Assembly: GCF_009870125.1 (NCBI RefSeq)
Contig: NC_046681.1
Coordinates: 11,669,001 to 11,733,000 of the forward strand
DNA: 64,000 nt
Direction of reading: 5' to 3'
Source of the DNA: Drosophila pseudoobscura
Lineage: Eukaryota > Arthropoda > Insecta > Diptera > Drosophilidae
Position numbers and translations under genes: made by a program. Positions 33,705 through 46,174 of this stretch are shown one piece after another. Within the stretch, counting starts at the first letter, position 1. Every line of letters starts with the position of its first letter. The notes beneath the pieces are model-generated. The model was not told where the DNA came from. It did not search any database and saw only the letters and a program-made list of their open reading frames with translations.

Positions 33705-36700
33705 CAGGTTCGAAACTAACGGACAAGTTCGAATGCAGCAGCGATCGGGGTTCGATCGCAAACACGTCGAACCGGCAAACAAACGGCACAGCCCTGGAGC
33801 ATGTTTGATCACAAAATGTTCGCTTCTACGCTTCGGAAATGTATGAGCGCAAATGTATTGGTAGAAGAAGGACAGAAACTACGCAGTAGAGTTTTCTATT
33901 ACGCCTTCCAGAGCGAGGCTTGAGAGCGAGTCTTGACAGCGAGGCTTGAGAGCGAGTCTTGAGAGCGAAGTTAAAGAGCGAGGCTTGAGTCGTCTCTGGC
34001 AAGTGTGGAGCGGCGAATTTTTTGCTTTGAGGGAGAAAAGGAAATGCTGAAGGAGAGAAATTGGATGATGCAATGCTGCGTCGGGTATGGCGTGAGCTGA
34101 GAGAGGCTAGCATATGAAGGTGTTAGGCCGTTTTTGCCCATAGATTTGAAACGAAAGAGAAATAACCGCGACTCCCTGCGAAGCCTCCTGCCCCTCTGCC
34201 TTATTGTATCTTTTGAAACTCTTCGCCAACCTTTTTGGTTCTCCCCCAGTCTGCCGGCCAGTCCTCTAAGCCACCTTTAGAGAACTCCCAAACATTTCGA
34301 AAATCCACTGACCACACACAGGCCCACAACAGACCCAAAAGCAACATCCATTTACCCATGGCAATGTCCCGACCGAAGGGGAAATGGAAAATTGAAAACC
34401 TTTTTTTGTTTTTGGTGTTGCTTTTGTGTGCTTTTCCTTTACAGGATTTGCGTATAAACAGCTGGCAAACGCTCTCACCGTGTCCCGCGATGTTGGTGAA
34501 GGGGGGTCAGTGGGTCTCGGTTCGCGCTCTCGTGTTGCTAATGAGCCGACAGCGACAGCTAATTGAGCGGAGAGCTAAGGCTTCAAAAGGAAAATTAATG
34601 GGGAAAATCGAGCTAGAAGCCCCGTCTGCCCGGCTGTCCGTTCGTTGATGCCCGGGTGCCGTGCCGTGCCGTGCCGTGTCCCCTACAGCCTTTTGCATTA
34701 GAGAAGAGCGCAAAGAGCCTTGTTACACTCCAGGGCTGACACAGGGGAGGACCGGGTTGCCGAGATGGTTGCTCTTCATTTTATCTTTTTTTTCTGCTTC
34801 CCTTTTTTTTTGGAAGGGAGAAATTTATTGCATGCAATAAACATGACGCGAATGCTCGTATGCCGGTGAAGCAGGAGCAGCAACAAGGACAAATCCAGTT
34901 GTCCATAGTCCTCGTATTCATATGCAAAATTAATGCTGGCTGGGGACTTTGGCTATGGGAAAGTTCAAGCCTCAACCGGGGTCCACGCCAGGTGCGATGT
35001 CACGTCGTCGCGGCGTTGCAGCGGACGACACAAAGGATCCGATCCGAATGGGCAGAATAGAGGCGGCGATGCTTTGCCGAAACTTTGGCTTTTTTTTTGT
35101 CCACTCCGGGCACAGAAATCGAAGAAGTAATACTCTAACTTGAAGGGGTCCAACGATGACAGACCTAATGCATTTCCAGGCCCCAGTCTTCAGAGTAAAC
35201 CTTCACTGGCAACTGGTACTCCTTCACTGATGGATCACAGCTTCCTAGGACAGTGGATGTACCCTCTCTTAAGGGAGGTCCAACATGCAGGGGCACTTCC
35301 GATGACCCGACAGCTCTATAGCTATGGTAACGCTCTCTCTCTTCTCATCACTCTTTCCCTTACCTGTTTCTCACTCTTCTTTTTCTTTTGCTCTCGTCTG
35401 GCCATCCTTTCTCTTCTCTTTCAGAGGATGCACGAGGACGTGTGTGTGTGTGTGTTGTCCTTCATTGTTGAAAGCTGAACCTTGGGAGCAATCAGTGGAT
35501 TATACGCTCCTTTTTGCAAGAGAACCTCCCACGCGACCTATGAGCCCGAGCCCGAGCCGCCGACCCCCTGCCACAGCCCCATCGCAACCCATTCTTTTTT
35601 TTTTTGGTTGCATTTCATTGTTCGTTAAGAGTTACGCCTGTGCACGTGTGGGTGTGTCTGTGTGTGCTGCAACATAAATTTAACTGCAAGCTCATGGAGC
35701 CGTGCGACAAGGCCACAGGAATTCAAAACAAAAGTTGCAACAAATACCAAACACGCCATAAAGACAATTGCAACAGCAGCAACATAGACATAAATTGCAG
35801 GGCCCTAGCCACTCTGCAGAGGTTGCTCCTGCCCCTATCCGAATCCGCTTGTGCCTCTGCCCCCTGGCCCCTGCCCTCTGACCCTGCCAGTGCCACTGCC
35901 ACTGCCACTGCTATTGCCTTTGCCTCTGTGTCTGTCATGCAAAAAAGAATGACAGGAAACCGGATGTGAGTGCATGCCTTTTGTGCATGCAACGAATTAT
36001 TCAGTTGACACACCGGATGTGTGCTTTGCTGTTCTTGTTGCTGTTGCTGTTGCTGCCTCTGGCTGCCGCTTGCAGCAGTCCGCTTGTGCTCTCTGAGGAG
36101 CAGCGCCCGGATTCTAGACCCCCGCCCCCACACACACACACACACGCGCACACACAGGGTAAATTTTTTTGGTAGCGGTTAATTTCGTAACAATGCAATT
36201 TGTGGCCAAAATAAAATTATGTCACTTACCCAAAAGTGTTTTTTATAAAGAAATCATACACTGGAAAAAGAAAACAGAATTCCAATTAATTTTTATTGTA
36301 GCAACATATTATAGGAGTGTTTACACACACTGGGGGGTAAAATGGAACAGCAGGAGAATTAAAACAAAAAAAATTCGGGCTTTAAATAAAAACATATTTA
36401 AAGTTTAAAAGTTTAAAAAGTTTTTAGAGCACGGCCCGTAATCAATCTTAATAAAAACCATTTAAAATAAAATATAAAATAATAAATTATTAAAATATGA
36501 AATTATTTGTTTTTAAATATAAAATATAAGTAAATTTATATATTTATACTTATATATCCTTAAGCGGCTCGACCGATTTTAATGAACTTTGTTTTGTATA
36601 TTTAATAAATATGCGAATAAGAATGAACTATTTTTCACCTGAAAACATAATATACTCAAATCTAATAAACATATTCTTTGATCAAGTGATACTATTTATA

Positions 36701-37370
36701 TACCCTTAGTTTCGCTTTCAAGTACGAGCCGAATATGTATCTAATATTCCGCTCATCCGAAAGTGCTGATAGGTGCTAAGGACCAAGAATGTCCGCATTG
36801 TCATGTGCTTAAAAATGAATTCAGTCAACCTCCTGAATGGCTTGCTCATCGGTCCGGAGACAAATTAAAATCTGTTCCTGAAGTCCATTCGCTTATTTAG
36901 TTCATGCTTTCCTATGACATCGTTCAGAGCACTAGAAATAGTTAACAATACTACGGCAAATGGTGTGCTGAATCAGTTAGTATTTTCATTTGCATGTCAA
37001 AATGTAGTTCAAAGCCACTTTCATTTTACAACTTTTAGACTCGAATGTTCTATATTTTTAAATCTAAGTGGAAATATTAAAATTTCAGTTATTTTTTCTC
37101 TGGGTGTGCATTTTTGAGATTTGTAGAATAAAGGATACCCTTTGCTGTGGTTTATTCAAAATTAAGAAGAATGGGAACAATAAGATTTCCAACTTGAAAC
37201 CTATCTCTGGGGCTTGTTCTATGGTATGAATATATATATACTTTTTTCATAGAAAGAATACTTTTGGTTTCTGACCCCGGTGTTATCGCTGTTTCTACCA
37301 GAGCATTTAGTATAAAATTTCACTACAAAAATCTCATTCAAAATCGTTCGAAACGTTAATCAAAACTTTC
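33705..37370. other. Gene-free stretch with repeats
   Basis: 33705-33830 is a copy of the TCGAAC repeat (GGTTCGAAACTAAC, AACACGTCGAACCGGCAAAC, GAGCATGTTTGATC). 33911-33988 is a 13-bp minisatellite. CA runs occur near 36130-36155. 36257-37109 starts TACACTGGAAAAAG and ends TTTTTTCTCTGGGTGTGCA, ends similar to those of the element at 31741, and holds a CTCATCCGAAAG repeat at 36748, so it may be an older composite insertion. No coding region is supported. Confidence 0.4.
33911..33988. repeat. 13-bp minisatellite, six copies
   Basis: Unit GAGCGAGGCTTGA, alternating with GAGCGAGTCTTGA; the fifth copy is more diverged. Noncoding context. Confidence 0.85.
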
Positions 37371-37510
37371 GAAAGTCTTGGTGAGTAGAAAGCGGAGTAT
37401 TCATTAAGTAAAACTTTTTTTAACACCTCTCTGTATCCTTCAGTTTGTTTTATTTTTGTCGATGGATATGGTCCTTACCAACCAAAGGTCCATCGAGGAT
37501 ATTTTTTCAT
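37371..37510 (+). pseudogene. Dead third copy of the four-Cys secreted gene
   Basis: AAAGTCTTG followed by GTGAGTAGAAAGCGG matches the first exon and donor of the genes at 26508 and 27761, but the ATG is changed to TCG. The acceptor CCTTCAG at 37443 and the second-exon start TTTGTTTTATTTTTGTCG are kept. The frame then jumps to a region like GGPYPNQ of the 27761 gene and stops after about 22 codons; the Cys region is missing. The upstream TATAAAA and CATTCAAAATCGTTCGAAA words are also kept, and similarity to the 3' flank continues to about 37680. It lies about 10 kb from its relatives. Confidence 0.65.
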
Positions 37511-40021
37511 GATTTTAAGATCACCGTCTAATCAAAACTATTTAATTGATATTATTTAAATACATTTAAAGATTTTGTATAGCTCCACTTTTCCTTTTGC
37601 CTCCCATTGGGACATTAAGCTAAAGGCCCTTTCCGGTGGGATATCCAAAAGTAGAGTCCTGTTTGTTATTGCAAATCTATTACAGGGCATTCCCATTGCT
37701 CAACCTTTGCTCCACGCTTTCTTTAAGCATATTTTCTGTTATTGCCGTTGCCATTGCCGTGCTTTATGATTATTGTTATTACACTTACGAGTATGTATGG
37801 TAGAATTTTTCTTCTCAAAAATGTACACACATATGTGTGTACTTTCTTAAGCAATTTTTCAATTTTATGTAGACCAAAACTCATAAATAATGAACGAAAC
37901 AGGAAACCCGAAACAGGACGAAAGTGGGGCGGCTGTGAAGGGCGCAGAGAAGTAATCAAAAAGTGTGTGCTAACTAAATTGTTATTGCTTTCAAATGTCA
38001 CGTATCATTATCATAATTTTTTCGCCTTGACATTTTTAAGTAGCTGCCATAAATGTTTATAACTTTTACGGACAGAAACAGAGTGAGAGTGTGAGAGAGA
38101 GACGGAGTGTTTCTATTAACCCTCCTGTGGTCCTCTGGCTCTCTTAGCATTATTGGACCCCAGGGAGAGAGGCTGGCAGGCCAGGCAGGTCTGTCTCTGT
38201 TGGCCACACACGTAGACACCTCTACCTTGACATTCATATTCATAATTTATGGCTCACCAACATAAAAGGAGGCCCAAACCGTAAGTAACTTTTTATGGCT
38301 GAAAGCAAGGAAGACTTTTTCTTTTCGTTAACTTGCAATTAATGATTAAAACATGTTTAATAACCATCTGCTGACAGCCAAAGAATACTAAATAACATTC
38401 TTTAAGTAATTTGAATTTTCTTTTAGGGAAAATCGGGTGTGGAAAAACGGTGTTTAAGAAAAAAAATTTGGCATATTTTTTAAAGCAAATAATGGCTTTG
38501 ATTTAATTCTTTAATTTTATAAAATTTATTTATATTTTTTTATAATATATTATTTATATTAAATTAATTAATTCAATTATTTTTTACAAGCAATCCGCAT
38601 TTAAAAAATGAAGAACACATTCAAATCAACAAAAACAATAGTTAAAAAAATTTTAATAAAATATTACTGATATATATTATTATTATTTTATATATTATTA
38701 TTATTTTATATATTTTTATTGTTTTATATATTATTATTATTTTATATATTATTATTATTTTATATATTATTATTATTTTATATATTATTATTATTTTATA
38801 TATTATTATGATTTTATATATTTTTATTATTTTGTATATTATATTATTATTAAAAAAATGTATGGTTCCATCAGATAAAATTACACACCAGAAAATTAAT
38901 TTTTTCTGAAGAATGTATTATGAAAAAATTGGGTAAAACAATGAGTTCCATTTAAACTGAAATCAGAGATAAAGAATCGTATGAATTGTCGTACGCCTAC
39001 GTATAAAAAATGCTAATCTATAAGGCCCACACTTTACAGCATAATTATTTCAACATTCAATACAAATTTTCTTGGAAAAACATGAAAAATTTGAATTAAA
39101 TTACAATAAAAATAGCTGAAATAAATCGTTGAAAATTCCCAATAAGCTTGAACTTTTATCAGAAGAATAACAAAAGTCCACAAATGTCCCAGAACTATGG
39201 AATGTTATTCCAACAAAACAAGAGTCCCTCTCTCAAAAATACATATTTTAGGGTGGGACGGGGGTCGCGGTAGGGGCCATAAAATATGAGAAATTGTTGC
39301 CATTTTTGTTGAGCTCTAAAATTAATTTTGCATAATTTTATGGGCGCACATTTCTGTGGAGAGTCTAGACTAGGCATTTGTTTCAATTTAATAAAATTGT
39401 TATTTTATGCAATATGTTTTTGTTGGTGATTAAATCGATTTTTGCATAAATATATTGTGTGGGTATTTATTTAAACGAATCGAAGGGAGAACTTTGTTAA
39501 AATTACTCGGAAAAAGTAAAAACTGAAATGACGATGCGAATGAAACTTGCCCCACCACAAACATTAAAAACTAATCAAACTTTTAAATACACTTCAACCG
39601 CAGTAGCAGCAACAGACTTAAGATTGAGATATAGCTAGGGGTCTCGGTGGGGTGGAGTGGGGTCTGGTGGGGGTCTGGAGGAGGGGGCGTAACGCGCTGA
39701 CACCCTGAACAATTCGACAGGCGTCTTAAGAAGCATCTCTCTCTTGGCATCGACTTTGATTTGTTGCCCCCTCGGTGTCTCTCCTCTCCTCTCGTTTCTC
39801 CTCGTTTTTTGGCCTTAACTTTAGCCGGACTTTTGCCTTGTTGTCAACGTCAACAGAAATTGATTGCTCACCAAGAATCCCAGCCACAGTATCCCGACCC
39901 CACCCCACCACCACCACCCCGCGCTTCCTCTTACTTTTTATACCCTATTGGACTCTGCCTCTGTGGCATTTTCATTTCATTCAGAGTTGAGTTTACTTTG
40001 CGCAAAAACTTTTCACCCAGC

Positions 40022-40055
<34 letters not shown>

Positions 40056-42297
40056 CTGAGTCTCAGTCTCTCCGTCTCTCATTCTCCAGTGAATTATCCT
40101 TAGCCAGCGGACCACGGAAGCGCCTACTCCCCGGGACCAAAAACTTTGACACAGTTTAGGAGCCAAAAGTTTAATGGAATTTGTCTATGGCATCGCCTTC
40201 CGGTGGCACCCCACCCACCCTCCTGGCACCCCTATCTACCACTCTGGCCATCCAATATAAATAAAACAGCATTCAACTTGTTTTTAAAGCAATTAAAAAT
40301 TCTTTAAGACTGCGCAAGACCTGCCACTGCCTCTGCCTCTGCCTCACGGTAGGCCACAAAATATGCGATCGCTGTGAGGGGGGTGGGGGGGGCTTAAGGG
40401 GTTTAGCTCTGGAACTGCAATTTTCCTTTGCGCTGGGAAAATGTAAACACAAGTGAAGTAATAACTAAAGTTTTTAATTTTAAAATGATTTATATTTATT
40501 CTTGGGTCTTAATTTCTTTTACTTTGAGGGCCAAGGCTTTGATGGAAAAAATTAAGGTAAGAGAAGCCCAAGCCAAAGCCGAAGGAAGACTTTGTTTGGT
40601 TGAATCATGCACAAGACATGTATGCGGTGCAACAGCCACTTAATTCCTAGCCCTCCATTCTACTTCCTTTAGTTTTTTTGGTGGCTGGGGGCTCATTTAA
40701 GCATTTAAATAAGACTGCCAAAAACAAATTGGAAATCTAATTTAATTTAGCAACCAAACAATTGTTTGCCTACTTTTTTGTGTGTGCCTGTGTGCTCCAC
40801 ATGGCGTATAAACAATGCGGCTTGTTTATTGCTTATACGCTGCTCCTTCCCACCAAAGGCATAAAACGCACACACAAACACACGGATACGCAGCCACGCA
40901 GCTCAGCATCATTATCAACACTTCGTGGAGCACAAACACAGAGAAATATACATACACTATATAGTACAGAAATACTTGTTCAAAGAGAGAGGGCGAGCGG
41001 GCTGGTTGGCGATGAAAATAGGTTTCAGAGAAAACTGTGGTCTTAACTACTTTCTGCACGTCTGCAGATAAAATCGATAAATTCCTTTTCGTAAAACGAA
41101 TTAGGAAACTAATTGACTTGGATTTCGCTTAAAGAATCCCACATAAATCGTTAGCTTAAGCGTGATTCTGGCAGTTGGGGTGGCATTGTGGCACTGTGGC
41201 ATTGGGGGGCCTCCAATGTGTTTTTTTTTTCTCTCCACTCAAATGCCAAACCGAAATTGGAACAGAAAATGCATTTTATTTGTGATTTTTTTTTTTTTTT
41301 TGCATTTATTTTTATTTTAATTATGTGACGGTGAAATGTGATTAAATGTGAAACATTTTCACCCGCTTCCCAGTCGGTGCTCCACTCCTTCAGCTGCCGC
41401 TAACCCACTCAACGCCACCGTCGTCGTCATCGTTGTCATCTGTGCATCATTCAGAGTTAGCCAAGCGTTGACAAACACTAACAAGGCGCAAATATTATGC
41501 CCACATTTCCTGGCTTTCAATTTAATTTACCTCCAAAACACACACATTTAGGGTGCACACCCCAGTCCTTCCCTAACCAGACGGGGGGTATCTGTGCAGG
41601 CATTTTATGCTCGGCTTATTTGGGCGAATGTCTATGCCACTCGACGGAAAAATGCGCGTTTAAGGGGGGCGGCGCCGCAGAGAAAGCCGAGAATTTGTCA
41701 CTTAACTCATTTGAAAAGGCAACGTTTTGGGGATCATTTGGTGTACGGAATAAATGGCTTAAAGGAAAGGTTTAAAACCGAAGCTGAATAAAGTACTCCA
41801 TGCCTAAGCTCAATGCTAAGTCAGTCCCCAGAATCCAGCAACAAAAGTGCGCTTTTGTCCAACAAATCCAACAACAAAATACACACTCTTTGGCCACGAG
41901 CATAAGTCGGTCCCAAGTAGGATTTAGTATGATGTTTGTATGATGTTTCTCTTTATGTTTCTATGAGCACATGTCCTCCAGTAATTAAGATAATTTCTAC
42001 CTTTACATTGAGTCTTCTTAAATCATTCTTAAATACAGTTTTGAGCCCTGATTCTTTTCTTAATTTATTTAAAAAAATATTAACATACCTATTATTATAT
42101 AGCCACCAGAGGGTATAGGATCGACTAAACTCTTCCTGCCACACTTTTGCTTTTCCTTTTTCTCGGAACTTATTCAAACAATGCATTGACCGAGACGTCA
42201 TACATAATAACAGTAAGTAAGTATTCTATATACTTCATTCACAAATACCATATTACATATAAAACAAACCAAAACAGCTCCCGAACTGCTTGGAAAA
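37511..42297. other. Gene-free stretch with AT-rich array and microsatellites
   Basis: 38668-38850 is a tandem array of about 20-bp TATATTATTATTATTTTATA units. A GA run is at 40026-40052. G-rich sequence is at 39635-39690. Poly-T runs are at 41221 and 41287. Frames here are short and unsupported. 41300-41800 has higher GC but no recognisable coding. Confidence 0.5.
38668..38850. repeat. AT-rich tandem repeat, about 20-bp unit
   Basis: TATATTATTATTATTTTATA repeated about eight or nine times with few changes (one TTTTTATTGTTT variant, one ATGATT variant). Confidence 0.85.
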
Positions 42298-44604
42298 ATG
42301 ACTGATCAGATTTCGATGGATGATGCCGCGGGGCCGCGGAAATCGCGGGGACAGCCGAACGTGCACAACCAATGGGATACACTAATGAATCCGGATATCA
42401 CGGATCCTTTGGTCCTGAACAATCGAACACCCACATCGATGCTGAGCCGCAAGGCCACCACTCTGGTGCTGCCGGACTTTTCCCGCTTCACATTGGCCAA
42501 TCTGGCATCTCTGCCTTCGGACAGTGCCGGCGATATAGAGACCGCGCAATCACATGCCGTGGATCAGCTGACAACGCCAGCGCCGATCTCCAAGTACACA
42601 GATCGTGTGGTGGACGATATACTGCAGCAGATCTTTGAGGAGCGACGCGGCGACTTTACGGCAACATCCTCGCACTGCGACCTGGCCGTTGTGAAGTGGG
42701 CCAAGTCCAAGAAGGAGCTGCATGTCGATGCGCGTCTCAAGTACTGGCGCGAGATGATGCAGCGACGCCGCAAGCTGCAGGTTCGAGTGCAGAAACTCAC
42801 GGGCAAGGTTGCCGCCGAAGTGCTGTTCAATCGACCCGCCACTCTGGAGAATCGTAACGAGCAGACGGTGAAGCGTCTGCTGGAGTACGCGGAGCGCATG
42901 AAGTGCCAGAAGCTGATGGTGAAGACCGTGTCCGCGCTGCGAGAGTTCCGGGATCCCTGCACGTGTACGATCATCCGGGAACTGCTCGAGACTCTGCCCA
43001 AGGCAGAACGCGATGGCTACAAGGACGTGGAGATCATAGGCCTGCCAGATGTGACCAAGCGAGAGCTTTTAGGCAGAGAGGCAATGGGCCAGGATCTGTC
43101 ACGTGGCTGGCTAAAGTCCAACGTCCTGGATGAGCGTCTCGAAAAGCGATTCGGCCACATTTGCAATGTTCTCGACTTTTTCCCCGATCTGGATAACCTG
43201 CAGGTCACGGGCATCAATATCGAGCGGCTCAGGCGTGTGCCATCGACCACCTTTATGGGTGCACCATCCCTAAGGACCATCACCAATAGCTCCTCGCTGC
43301 CCTGCCACGAGGAGTGCGAATACGAGTCGTATACGGAGTATCAAACGCCTTCCGTAGAGGCGGCCGAAGTACCGCAGCTGGGGCTGCGGATCAACAAGAA
43401 GGACTACATCCCAGGCGAAGGCGATGAGGGTCTCAACGAGTGCTTTGAAATACTGATAAAGTTCTCCTGCGATCCCTTCCAGCGCAGTGCCCAGCATATC
43501 CTGCAGCTGACCAACATTGGCCAGCAGACGCTGTCCTTCGCGTGGAAACAGGGTGTCTACTACTACAATCGGGGCTCCCTGCTGCTGGCCAAGGACAATG
43601 AGTTCCTTTTCGACCTGGATAGCTTTCGTTTGACCTACGGCGAGACCCGGAACATCATCGTAATGTATCAGCCACGAAAGGTGAGCATGGCCGTGGAACT
43701 GTGGTTCTTAAGCGTGGACCCCAGGATCTTCTGCAGCAACAAGGAGTCGCTGTTGGTCCGCTTACACGGCTGCTGTACCACCCCAAAGGAATACAGGGCC
43801 AAGCTGAGGGAGCTCCGCTGCATTCCCATATGCAAGGCGAACACCGAAGAAGTCAATCAAATAACCACAAGACTGGGCACAATATCGCCCTTGGTAGTGC
43901 CGCCGCCCGCCTGCTGTCCCTACGATCGGACGTTGGATGAACGGGAGATCTTTAATGCCTTGAATCCGGGCCATCATTGCTGTCGTTTCGACGATCTGGA
44001 GGTGCTCAAGGGTCTGCACCAGCAACTGAAGAAGCCACGTGAACGGCCATGGGATCTGCGGCTGGACACCATCAAGGAGTACATAATGCGCATCGAAACG
44101 TTGGAGGATCGCGAGAAGCTCTTCATCCTGTACATGGATATCCTGGCCAATATGCTGGAGCCGTCGTGCAGCCTGGACGACATCCGGCAGATGGACACAC
44201 AGAAGCAACGCTCGCGTTTCATCTACGTCCGCGGCGTCATCTGCAATGGCATCGAGGAGTGGGAGGATCTCATGTGCACCATCGAGGAATCGTTCTTTAA
44301 GCCAGAACTGCAGCGTTACTACATCACTCTCTTGCAGCAGCTGCAGGAGGAGGAGGAGGGTGACGAGCCGGTTCAGGATCTGAGTACATTGACCACACTC
44401 TCACCCGCAGATCTGGAGAAACTGCTCGAAGTCTATGCCGAAGAAGAGCTGGACGAGGAGAAGATCAAATCCATTGTGTTGTCAAAGCTCTACCATTCGA
44501 AATACTTTCGGGACACCCTCTTTATACAGACCTACTCACATTTGTGCAACATAGCCGAAGATATTGTATCTGTCATCGAAAGCACAGATGTTGTACCAAT
44601 ATAG
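42298..44604 (+). CDS. MYCBPAP-family protein (MYCBP-associated protein)
   Basis: Intronless gene of 768 residues. The start is ATG 42298 with an AAAATG context, and in-frame coding begins at once. The N-terminal 200 residues are Arg/Lys-rich and helical. A central region (about residues 385-520) matches the MYCBPAP beta-rich part: CDPFQRSAQHILQLTNIG, then LSFAWKQGVYYYNRG, and YGETRNIIVMYQPRK, with the following VELWFLSVDPRIF. After this comes KEYRAKLRELR and a helical C-terminus rich in Glu. This layout and order fit mammalian MYCBPAP, reported in testis and sperm-tail structures, so a role in the sperm axoneme is a reasonable inference. Codon use is GC-rich at third positions, unlike the cluster genes, indicating a normal conserved gene. 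Confidence 0.85.
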   Translation: MTDQISMDDAAGPRKSRGQPNVHNQWDTLMNPDITDPLVLNNRTPTSMLSRKATTLVLPDFSRFTLANLASLPSDSAGDIETAQSHAVDQLTTPAPISKYTDRVVDDILQQIFEERRGDFTATSSHCDLAVVKWAKSKKELHVDARLKYWREMMQRRRKLQVRVQKLTGKVAAEVLFNRPATLENRNEQTVKRLLEYAERMKCQKLMVKTVSALREFRDPCTCTIIRELLETLPKAERDGYKDVEIIGLPDVTKRELLGREAMGQDLSRGWLKSNVLDERLEKRFGHICNVLDFFPDLDNLQVTGINIERLRRVPSTTFMGAPSLRTITNSSSLPCHEECEYESYTEYQTPSVEAAEVPQLGLRINKKDYIPGEGDEGLNECFEILIKFSCDPFQRSAQHILQLTNIGQQTLSFAWKQGVYYYNRGSLLLAKDNEFLFDLDSFRLTYGETRNIIVMYQPRKVSMAVELWFLSVDPRIFCSNKESLLVRLHGCCTTPKEYRAKLRELRCIPICKANTEEVNQITTRLGTISPLVVPPPACCPYDRTLDEREIFNALNPGHHCCRFDDLEVLKGLHQQLKKPRERPWDLRLDTIKEYIMRIETLEDREKLFILYMDILANMLEPSCSLDDIRQMDTQKQRSRFIYVRGVICNGIEEWEDLMCTIEESFFKPELQRYYITLLQQLQEEEEGDEPVQDLSTLTTLSPADLEKLLEVYAEEELDEEKIKSIVLSKLYHSKYFRDTLFIQTYSHLCNIAEDIVSVIESTDVVPI

Positions 44605-45536
44605 AAACATAAAGCACCTTTTCCTTAATTAGTTTTTCGTTCTTTTTTCTCGTTGATTTCTTAATTGAAAAGACGGCTACGAAAAATTCAAATAAACCAA
44701 AAGAAAAGTTGGGAAATGGCTCTTTCATATTTATAAATTCATATGCAATTGCCATTTCTTTTGGCTTCGTGCCTTCGCTGAACGAAATTGCAACAAACAT
44801 GCAAATATATAATTTTAATAAAGTCCTGGAGCAGCCCCAAAGACCGTCTGTCCCCCTTGCACTGCTTGCAAGCTGCTCATCAAAAATACCGAAAAAAAAA
44901 ACAAGTAAGACGAAGGGTATCTTCGGGTAGCTTTTGCTGATCGTGGGTTTGAGGTTCGAGAGCTGATGGTTCTTCGTGGTTCGATGGGGTGCTTTCGGGA
45001 TCAAACATGTTCGAGTCGAACCTTTCTTCAAAAGGGTAGTACCCATTTCGAGGGTATCAAAAAAGTTGAAACTTTCCGCACGGCAAGTCATTTGACAAGG
45101 TAAAAGTTGTCGCTGCTTTCGCCGGTTGTTGTAGATGAGAGGGGCAGAGAGAGAAAGAGAGAGACAGGGAGAGGGGGCGTGGTGCATGGGGTGTGACTGC
45201 CACGGCACTTGATAAACTCCGGAGGGCGGGTTGAAGGGGTGTTATGAAAAATGTGAAATACGAAATTTATGTTCCAACAAAATATTTTCCATGTAAATTC
45301 CGTGTTTGTGCTACTTTTTTGTTAGCCGTATCTGCCGTGTCGTCAATGAGCGCAATTTATATGCAATTTGTATGCCAAAGGAACACAAAGAAAGATGTGG
45401 AGATAGGGGAAAATTCTCTTAACAGTATCTCCATTGTATTGGATAATTTAATTATTAATTTTAATTCATTAATTGTACAAGAAACATAGAATATAGAAAC
45501 TATAGCACAGGAGGCTTCCGGAAGTTGGGGAACTTT
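44605..45536. other. Spacer with TCGAAC/GGGTATC repeat
   Basis: About 44905-45060 starts AAGACGAAGGGTATCTTCGG, contains GGTTTGAGGTTCGAGAG, ATCAAACATGTTCGAGTCGAAC and ends CGAGGGTATCAAAA, linking the TCGAAC words with GGGTATC ends. A GA-rich tract lies at 45138-45172. The 211-codon minus frame 45208-44573 overlaps the MYCBPAP 3' end and simple sequence and is not accepted. Confidence 0.5.
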
Positions 45537-45814
45537 TCAACACTCTTGTTGTGCCTCCTCACTCTCATAACTTTCTTGAGAATCATCTGGATATGAAGAA
45601 TATCTGTCCCCATAGTATGAAGGATATTCGGCCCCATAGTATGAAGGATATTCGGCCCCATAGTATGTAGGATACCCGACCGAATAACCGTAGTACTGGG
45701 GAACGGCGAATGCTGCGGCCACCAAAGCAAACAATACGATCTACAGGGTCCCAAAATGTCACATTAATATTCTATACATTTTGACGGCTGTCGTCTACTC
45801 ACCAAGAAATTCAT
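45537..45814 (-). CDS. Small secreted Tyr-rich repeat protein
   Basis: Exon 1 (45814-45803) encodes MNFL with a GTGAGTAG donor; 62-bp intron; exon 2 (45740-45537) follows a CTGTAG acceptor. The product is 71 residues: signal peptide IVLFALVAAAFAVP, then repeats of YPSYYGAE, and an acidic Ser/Glu-rich tail ending EAQQEC. A TATAAATA box (minus strand) lies near 45868. Same architecture as the cluster at 19-31 kb. It is divergent from the gene at 46175 over about 360 bp, so they may share control. Tyr repeats suggest a cross-linked or structural secreted product. Family not recognised. Confidence 0.82.
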
Positions 45815-46174
45815 TGGTTGATCTACAATTTGGAATTGAATTTAATTTGGAATATAGGTTCGTATTTATAGCAAAAATCACTGCACAGCTTGGAAATCAC
45901 TGAAAAGATAAGAGTCTACCTTTTGAACCGAATTCTCAAGAAGAGATAAACATGTACACAAAGACCTCTGATTCGAAGATCGACAAAGATCGCATTCTCT
46001 CATTCCCAAAATCACAAATATTCCGATTATAACCAGACTTTTATGGTTTCTAAGAATGCCATAAATCTGAACAGCCGATAAGCTTCGATTTCAACGAAAA
46101 CTAGAGTTCGCTGGAACCTATTTTGTTTTGTCTATAAATACGAAGCTCTAGCCAAAATTTCATACACAAGTGAC
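45815..46174. promoter_or_regulatory. Divergent promoter of two small secreted genes
   Basis: A TATAAATA box on the minus strand near 45868 and a TATAAATA box on the plus strand near 46133 face away from each other across a 360-bp interval. Each lies about 40-55 bp before its ATG. Confidence 0.6.

Noticed and set aside
44573-45208. 211-codon minus frame
   Set aside because: Overlaps the MYCBPAP 3' end antisense, runs through simple sequence and a dispersed repeat, no domain.
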